From Strongylocentrotus droebachiensis (taxonomy: Eukaryota > Echinodermata > Echinoidea > Camarodonta > Strongylocentrotidae), in the NCBI GenBank assembly GCA_035222895.1, contig JAVYIG010002119.1, positions 124,001 through 188,000 on the forward strand: DNA of 64,000 nt, in the 5' to 3' direction. Both the position numbers and the translations under genes were made by a program. Within the stretch, counting starts at the first letter, position 1. Every line of letters begins with the position of its first letter. This document shows positions 57,224-64,000 of this stretch, one piece after another. The notes under the pieces were generated by a model. The model worked only from the letters and a program-made list of their open reading frames with translations. It did not search any database and was not told the DNA's origin.

Positions 57224-57455
57224 AATGGAGGGAGAGAGATGGAGGGAGAGATGGAAAGAGGGAGAAGAGAGAGATGGGGGCGGGGGCCTAGGAAATCAAT
57301 GGACATTTTTGGGCGGTACTTGCTTAAGCAATCAGTGAATTTATATGCATGTACTTTTTATTCTTTATGAAAAGAAAGCAAGAGAGAAGAGAGAGACAGA
57401 GAGAGAAAAAGAGAGAAAGAAAGAGATTGGGGAGAGAGGGGGGGGGGGGGGGGCA
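57144..57455. repeat. (GA)n/(GT)n microsatellites and poly-G
   Basis: GAGAGA with GTGTGT blocks at 57,149-57,280, then GAAAGA runs at 57,368-57,440 ending in a poly-G run. A non-repetitive 90-bp piece separates them. Confidence 0.9.
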
Positions 57456-57920
57456 AGGAAAAACAAAAATGGAAAGAGGTTATATATGTTTCAGTGAGGA
57501 ATTTTGTATCCGCATTTGTACTTTGATTTCATTGTCCAAACCACTTGAAAGGATGTGTACATATAGTGCCCTCTCTGTGTACAATGTACATTAGAATTAA
57601 ACTTTGGTCCCAGTCATGTTTATTTGCGTTAGTTAGAGGTAGAGGCCACAGTGTGCTACATTCATATAGTTTGAGTCACTGCTGGGGATTTAAAACCTCT
57701 GAGTTTGTATCAAATAATTTTTTATGATGTCGCCAATTCACTTACATGTATGAACTTTTCATAATTTCATTAATATCATAATTTCATTATTGTAATAAGT
57801 TCATCGTCTTGTACACTGTGTTGGTTAGAGGGAGGGTCAAAGGGCAGTATAAAACCAAGATGAAATATATGAAGTGTAAAACTAAATTGAAAAAACACTT
57901 TACTAGACAGTTTTTTGTTA

Positions 57921-57972
57921 CTCAAGAATGAAAGGTGGCCATAATTCAACCGGTCCACCTTTCATTCTTGAG
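57921..57972. repeat. Perfect 18-bp hairpin
   Basis: CTCAAGAATGAAAGGTGG (57,921-57,938) and CCACCTTTCATTCTTGAG (57,955-57,972) are perfectly inverse around a 16-base loop. The pairing continues imperfectly outward (TTTTTTGTTA with TTACGAAAAA). Possibly a tiny fold-back element. Confidence 0.8.
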
Positions 57973-58417
57973 TTACGAAAAACACAAACATATCAAATTT
58001 ACAAGGCATATGAATAACTTAGTTGTTAACTGTTTGTGACTTTGTGTACATGTACATGTACTAGAGAGAATCGTAGGCCCGTGGATCTGCGAATGATGGT
58101 GACCAATTTGAAACTTCTTTTGGCCACAAAATCTAATCGTGAGGAGAAGTATTTTGTCTCGACCTTTGATAAAGAAAGGCACCAGTTCGCTTGAACTGAA
58201 GCGACCTCTGTGAAGTGCAAAGCAAATTTACATTGCTCGACTGGTCTCTCCTTATCGACTTGAATTCTTCGTGTGTTGGCATCTCATGGTCCAAAACCGC
58301 CATTTTTCCAGAATTCTGAGAAATACAGAACAGTTAAGATGTTTAATTTTAGGTGGTAGTTTCCTTTCTTACACTGGCAACTAAACTTTTATAGATTTCT
58401 TGACATGACCTGATTCT

Positions 58418-58614
58418 TTTAAAGCAGGACTGCACTACTTGTAGCTACTTGAGCCCTCTATATAGCAAACAATGCCTAAGCAGTGCCTGTTGGTCCCCAT
58501 GATCCCCTTTTACTTATGTTAATTGAGAGCTGATTTGATGAGATAACCACCTGTCAGTGACCTTGCAGGGAGGTCAAATCTGCCCTGGCCAAACTAGTGC
58601 AGATGGGCTTTAAA
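58418..58614 (-). mobile_element. TTAA-type MITE family, copy 3
   Basis: The inverse orientation of the 43,834 and 45,179 elements: TTTAAAGCAGGACTGCACTA at the left and TAGTGCAGATGGGCTTTAAA at the right, with GATCCCCTTTTACTTATGTTA inside. Diverged but complete. Confidence 0.75.
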
Positions 58615-59358
58615 TTAAGTTTAAATGAATGTGTTCTGACATTGTATGGTCTAAAATTCCAAAACCACCTTTAAAAAATATAGTTTTCTGAACAAAACAA
58701 CGAAGTAGAGGTGTTTTTACTTCTACATGTACATCTGTTGTATAAATGAGGCAAGTGCCTCGTGAAGATACAAATATCATTGGCAAATGATAACAGAAAA
58801 TTAGAGAACATCAAACTGTTTCATTAGATAAGGGATGAATAGATTTTTCAGGCTTTATAAATGCCACTGCACATACATGTAGCATTATCTCTGTGTAAAA
58901 GAGTAGGAATTCTCTCTCTTCTGTCTCCAAAAAACATGTATGCAAAATATGAAATATGATAAGACAGTAAAGACATTGCATTTATTAAAACGACCATGGC
59001 TTATTTTGCTAGGCACATCTTCACAAATTCTTTCTTTTGTCACAAGCAGTCTAAGATGCAGAAATGGACTTGTGTGCGTATGAGTTTTCCTCTTCTTTTG
59101 TAGAGAAAGACGGATGATGAAATTGTGTTTGTTTCTCTATGGAATCATCTGAGTTTTTATAGGAGGTTAGTTTAAAGAGAAGGTTGAGTTCTGGGGAGAA
59201 GTGAAAAATATTTTGTGAGCATTATCATTGTTATTATGTGCATGTGTAGAAGAACATCAGAAAAAAGAATGTTCCCTAAAAAGCATGGTTCTTCAAATTC
59301 CTTCATATTCCAAATATGTCAAGTTACAGCTTTAAAATGAGGCCCAATTTTTATGTCA
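58615..59358. other. Spacer without a recognised gene
   Basis: AT-rich. A short motif (ATGGTCCAAAACC / ATGGTCTAAAATTCC) near 58,287 and 58,645 hints that another dispersed repeat once surrounded the MITE. Confidence 0.35.
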
Positions 59359-59361
59359 CAT

Positions 59362-59565
59362 GTTTGTGTAGTCCCATATATTCCTTTACCAAGACTGGGC
59401 CAATTTTCTTATCATTTTGATGAGTCCAGAACCTTGCAGTACACACCAATACTTTACATACATGTATATGCTACATGATCAACTTTTTCTGATCTATTCC
59501 ACACCATTTCTTTTGCAATGCAATCGCATGATCAGAACTCAACTTAATCTTTTAGTAAAGAAAGA
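59362..59565 (+). repeat. Interspersed repeat family A, copy 4
   Basis: Shares TAGTCCCATATA, CAATTTTCTTATCATTTTGATGA, TCCAGAACCTTGCAG, TGATCAACTTTTTCTGATC and GCAATGCAATCGCATGATCA with the copies at 2.1 and 41.9 kb. It has a small internal insertion containing TACATACATGTATATG. Confidence 0.75.
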
Positions 59566-59599
59566 AACAACATGAAAAATGTGTTTGTTTCCTGATGAA

Positions 59600-59785
59600 A
59601 TCGTCAAGTAAGTTTGTCCGATCGGTTTGGTCACGAGAGCTGTAATGGAGATTGTGGGGTTGGAGTGGGTGACGACTCATTTGAATAATGAATATTCATG
59701 AGGTTACATGATACCTCCCCAGCTCCTCTGTCTCAGTAGAATCCCTCGTATTGCGTCAAAAGCTGTAGCCTTACTTCAGCCCTCT
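59600..59785. promoter_or_regulatory. Unique segment with a 12-bp AT palindrome
   Basis: Complex sequence containing the perfect palindrome ATGAATATTCAT (59,688-59,699), directly followed by GAGG. The motif resembles the ATGAATAATTCATGAGG motif at 53.6 kb and palindromic POU-dimer sites. Function is not shown. Confidence 0.25.
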
Positions 59786-60254
59786 AAAAATTTTTTTTTT
59801 TGTTGTTCAAGGGAACTTCTAATCTGATCTGCTGATATAAAAGCCATATTTCCTCAGAATTTTGTATTTCATTTTGTCTCCTTTAGGAACCAAGGTTTTT
59901 ACATTTTTTGAGAGCTCTTTGTTTTTTTCCCCAGAGTTAAATTGCTTGCTACTCCTGCATACTTTTTCTTGAGCAATTTCAGGCTATTTTTTTTTATTTG
60001 ATTTTTATTAGAATAAAGTTTGCATAAGACTATCAATATTTAGAAATGATTATTAGACCATATGGATATTTGACAAACTGGAAATTAGATCAAATGGCTA
60101 TTAGCCTAAATGGTCATTAGACCAAATGATAAGAAAACAAAATGATTATTTGACAATGTCGATAGTAGACAGACTGGTTGTAGACCAAACGGCAATTCAT
60201 CCGATGTTCCTTAACAGATGAAGACCAATATTGTCATATATTGTCTTGTCAAGA

Positions 60255-60855
60255 AGTTCTCCAGAGTAGTGCTGTAGTCAAACGTTTAACCGTCCGGTAT
60301 CCGACCGCCCATGGCGGATTCCGTTTTCAATTGGACGGTTTCGTTATCCCGTTTTTTTTTGTTGTTTTTTTTTAAATTTTAAATTTTTTTTTTTTTTAAA
60401 GTTTCGATTTATGCCCCTCCATCTGGCGCTATGCCTGGCAATGTCTCCCAGCTCAGTAATCTGTGTGTTGACTCACCACTTCGAAACTAGAACAACACTC
60501 CAATTAGTCTGTCATCTTGGTTTGAAAGTAATCTTTGTAATAGATCTCAATATGTAGTTTAATAATAATTCATCCAACTTTTACACACGGCGTACAACAC
60601 AAGGTTCTATCCTAGGTCCTCTACTGTTTTTAATTTACATTAATGATCTTACACATTCTTCTAAAAACAACATTGTTACTATTATTAGTGACAAGTTCAC
60701 AAGCACAGATCGGCGCCTTCAAATGCACCTCGCAGTTAAATGCAGTCGGTAAGTTTTTTTTTTTTTTTAAATCGTTTAACCGAAAACCGTCCGGTTTTGA
60801 CTGGCGGTTAAACGGAATTGGAGATATCCGTGATATTACAGCACTACTCCAGAGG
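60255..60855. mobile_element. TIR element carrying an RT fragment
   Basis: GAGTAGTGCTGTA near the left end (from about 60,265) is inverse to TACAGCACTACTC near the right end (to about 60,850). AACGTTTAACCGTCCGGT at the left is echoed in inverse or related form (TCGTTTAACCGAAAACCGTCC, GGCGGTTAAACGG) at the right. The ends read CAGAGTAGTG and CACTACTCCAG, in the style of hAT elements, but no clean 8-bp target duplication was found. The interior contains reverse-transcriptase relics. Confidence 0.55.
60500..60690 (+). pseudogene. Reverse-transcriptase relic (non-LTR type)
   Basis: One frame reads SSWFESNLCNRSQYV from about 60,512. After a one-base frameshift near 60,555-60,562, a second frame reads TQGSILGPLLFLIYINDL at about 60,597-60,650. 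The spacing and order match the W-F-x-S-Y-L...Q and QGS-L-GPLLF-IYINDL blocks of non-LTR reverse transcriptases. The catalytic YADD block that should follow is absent. It is a dead fragment inside the TIR element at 60,255-60,855. Confidence 0.85.
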
Positions 60856-60959
60856 ATTCTAAATATTAGTCCCTTGCTACTTGTGAACCTGTCCCATTAG
60901 AATAGAACTTTCCCTATGTCAAACTCTGGAAGAAACTTGTTAAACGTATTTAATGTTGT

Positions 60960-61525
60960 ATCAGTGCGCACCCTACACGAATAAGGGACTCGGGGTAACT
61001 ACTTACTTGTTTTAAGATTGGCCCAAAAAACTGAAGCAGTTCCCTAAACGTTCATTATGGATACAGAGCACTGTCCACATCTTCGTATGAAGATATAACA
61101 CTGTAATTTTGGCGCAGTGGTGTTGTAGATTAGAAAACACACTAGTGACCCTACATGAATAAAGAGCTTTCAAGGACTACTATAAAGGATTACTACTTAC
61201 TGGTTTTAAGATTGACCAAAACACCGGAAGCCATTTCCTAAACCTTTATTCACCAATGCAACAGAACGTATCCTGAACACTTTCCACATCTCGTATAAAG
61301 ATATGAAACTGTCATATTGGTTTGGTTTATTTTTAACCAGTAGTTCCTTAGATTAGAACACACCGTCGTGACCCTACATGAATAAAGGACTTTGGATTAA
61401 AACACAGGAAGCAGTTCCCTAAACGTTTGTTCAACATTTATTCACTGATGCAACAGAACGCATCCAGAGCACTTCCCCACATCTCTATGAAGATATGAAA
61501 CTGTCATATTGGTGGAGACTTGGTG
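60960..61525. repeat. Tandem repeat, three units of about 190-200 bp
   Basis: TGACCCTACATGAATAAAG, ACTTACTGGTTTTAAGATTG, GGAAGCAGTTCCCTAAACGTT, GCAACAGAACG.ATCC and ATGAAGATATGAAACTGTCA recur in three diverged units (about 60,965, 61,147 and 61,370). Confidence 0.8.
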
Positions 61526-62329
61526 ATACCTAAGACGCGCTCCAGCCTCGGGGAAGGCATAGCAAGAGTGTTTACTGAGTAGTGTAATTAGCATTTTCTT
61601 GACGAAATTGCCAATTCCTCTCGGAGCGGAGCTGGGCTGAGAACAGAGAATGGAGAAAGATGGAGAGGGGAATATTGGGGCGACATCGCATCGGCGGCGA
61701 GTATGTCAGAAAGCAAGATGCAGAACGTACATGTAATGCAGTGTGGGTGATAATTTATGATCAAGACTGAGTAATAACTCGTGTTAAGTTCACAAGTTTT
61801 TACTTGGTATAGATGTAGATAATTGGTCACCGTTGAAGAACAATGGCATTTATCAAGGGAATCAAAGATTTCTTCGAGCGTGAAGTCTTAAATTTGTTAT
61901 CGTTAGTCAAATAGTCACTAACATGTTCATGTAATTGCACAGGTACATTAGTTTGGTCATCTGTAAAGATGATTATTAATAGCATTCAATCCATACTCTG
62001 TCTGTACATTTTGTAGACAAAGGTTCATTGGAAAGAAAGCTTTCAATAAAGCCTCATTTAGATCTGAAGAGGTAAAACATGGCCTTTTTAAAAAACGTAA
62101 GTGTTATAAAATACGTCTCACAGTTATATCTTATAACACAGAGCTCAGTGAAAATGCGTAGGAACTTTTATGCTTGCAGTTGCCATAATTTATATATTAA
62201 ACAAAATCTCCTTCGGTTTTCAGTTTCATATATCTCAACAAGCCTTGATGGAATTTAATAGGTGATACTAACGCTTCATCAGAGTCATAATGTTTTTATT
62301 GCTGGTAATAGTATAATGGCCTGCTTTTT
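61526..62329. other. Spacer without a recognised gene
   Basis: Mixed composition. The minus frame at 61,588-61,830 has no motif and is not called. Confidence 0.35.
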
Positions 62330-63436
62330 GTCTCGCCTGCGTAGCAAAAAGCGAGACATAGGCGCCGCTTTTCCGGTGACGGCGGCGGCGACGGCGGCGG
62401 CGACGGCGGCGGCGGCGACGGCGGCGGCGGCGACGGCGTCAACATCAAAAACTTAACCTAAGGTTAAGTTTTTGAATTTTTGATATAATTTTTAAAGTAT
62501 AAGTTCTTAGTCAATGAAACTTGGACTATAGGGTAATCAAGTATCCCCAATCATGTGAGTAGAATTTCAGATCACAAAGTCAAGGTCAAAGGTCATTTCA
62601 GGTCAACAGACTTGGACTATGTTGTAGCATCATCATCGAAAACTTAACCTAAGGTTAAGTTTTTGAATTTTTGATATAATTTTGAAAGTATAAGTTCTTA
62701 GTCAATGAAACTTGGACTATAGGGTTATCAAGTCTCCCCAATCATGTGAGTAGAATTTCAGGTCACTAAGTTAAGGTCAAAGGTCATTTAAGGTCAACAA
62801 ACTTAGACTTTGTGGCATCAACATCAAGATTTTCAAAATGCTTCTTCTTCGTTATTTTTCAACCGATTTTGATTCTGATTGTTTCATATGGTAGGGCTAG
62901 GAGGGGGATTTAAAATTTCTACACAGAATCGTGAAATTCATTATCTATGCTAATTTATGCAAATTTATTCGAAATCACAAAAAAGGCTTCTTCTCCTTCA
63001 TTTCTCGACCGATTTTGATTTGGTTTGCTTTATATCGTAGAGCTAAGTTTGGTACACTAAACCTCTACACAGAATTTTTGAAATTGTTCTCCATTAATTA
63101 ATTATGGTAATTTATGCAAATTTATTCCAAAAATAACAAAAATTGCTTCTTTTCCCTCATTTCTTGACCGATTTTGATTTGGTTTGCCTTATCTGGTAGA
63201 GCTAAATTTGGAACACTAAACTTCTACACAGAATTGTGAGATTTTGCTCCATGATTATTTATGGTACTTTATGCAAATGAAATAAAATTATGTCCCTTCC
63301 AGGGCATCAAATTTTTATTTTTTGACCAGTTCAAAAGTGTACCACATAAAATTTACGATATTTGTTGTTGCGAGATGCGGATGAGAGCTACGTCATTGAC
63401 GTTCTGGTTTATTGAATTGCGTTATGCAGGCGAGAC
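62330..63436. mobile_element. Composite 1.1-kb element with perfect 11-bp inverted ends
   Basis: GTCTCGCCTGC (62,330-62,340) is perfectly inverse to GCAGGCGAGAC (63,426-63,436). Just inside the left end GTCTCGC pairs with GCGAGAC to form a subterminal hairpin. Next come a GGCGGCGAC-type triplet run (62,380-62,438), a 190-bp tandem duplication (62,449-62,638 and 62,639-62,828) whose units start with a palindrome around AAACTTAACCTAAGGTTAAG, and three diverged 136-159-bp units sharing ACCGATTTTGATT and CTACACAGAAT. No transposase frame. It looks like a modular non-autonomous element. Confidence 0.75.
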
Positions 63437-64000
63437 CGCCGAGAGCGTTTCCCTTGTTTATTTTAGATCACATGAGATCGTTACTAGCAATAAAGGGTAA
63501 TTATTACTATCTACATTTTTTAACCCAAGTCAAGATCTGCAAAAGAAAAATTAACACTTACAATGTACATGTACTGTAGATGCCGCAGTGAATGATGTGT
63601 ACATGTACATGAAGATAGGTCATATACTTCTGGAGCAAGAATAGTTGTTGCTAGCCTGTCTTCCAGGCTTTTGATGCAAACAAATTATGGGTGAGCATTT
63701 TCACCCCACCCTCTCAAATAAAACTAATATTTGTGAGTAGAATTTTCTCTAGGGCATGAATTCAAGCTTCAAATGAGCCTGTACGGTGTCCAATGCAAGG
63801 TATTGTCAAAGATTTCTTGCAGTTTTAGATTTAGAATACATTGATGATTGTTAACTTGTCGTAACTTCTTTTACAAGAGACTAGATTTCAAGTCTACTTG
63901 TAAGTTTGCTTTGAAGAGCGTCTCTCTTCTTGACCTAATTCTAGATAGAGTGTGAGCTTGATCATGACCTAAGGGTTTGCTAGGGTCAATGAACTGGACA
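63437..64000. other. Right edge of the window, no gene recognised
   Basis: Two dense clusters of the motif TGTACATGTAC (about 63,563-63,575 and 63,597-63,611) are the only notable structure. Confidence 0.4.

Overview
The window looks like a gene-poor stretch of an animal nuclear genome. It is AT-rich, full of simple repeats, nested non-autonomous transposons and minisatellite arrays, and its one clear gene is split by GT-AG introns. tRNA-derived SINEs, LINE tails ending in repeated ACTTGAA, (GTA)n and (GA)n tracts, long G/C homopolymers and frequent TGTACATGTA palindromes suggest a marine invertebrate deuterostome. An echinoderm such as a sea urchin is my best guess, by recognition only. Nothing bacterial, plasmid or phage-like is visible. 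Layout: (1) 1-5.5 kb holds a possible 3'UTR end, a LINE 3' tail, low-complexity DNA, a fold-back element and a SINE. (2) 5.56-12.56 kb is a four-exon minus-strand gene for a C2H2 zinc-finger protein. The splice sites agree in phase and give a 1,199-residue reading frame with 13 fingers; the last junction between fingers rebuilds a classic HTGEKP linker. A 127-bp tandem duplication inside its first visible intron is a broken copy of the exon end and splice donor. A possible 5' leader exon ends at 14,995. (3) 13.8-31 kb is mostly fold-back elements and tandem repeats, with two regions near 22-23 kb and 25 kb that could be promoters or first exons. (4) 30.6-53.5 kb is dominated by minisatellites with units of about 110-235 bp. 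Several transposons sit inside array units, so neighbouring intact units serve as empty-site controls. (5) 53.5-64 kb contains a mariner-type fold-back MITE, a well-formed candidate 5' exon on the plus strand (56,007-56,168), a reverse-transcriptase relic inside a terminal-inverted-repeat element, and a 1.1-kb composite element with perfect 11-bp inverted ends. The zinc-finger gene is the only protein gene I can support strongly. A second gene on the plus strand, starting near 22-23 kb or at 56 kb and continuing beyond the window, is plausible but unproven. I found no undescribed multi-gene system. The most interesting material is the internal record of transposon insertions into tandem arrays and the decayed exon duplication. 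Sizes and boundaries of repeats were read by eye and may be off by several bases.
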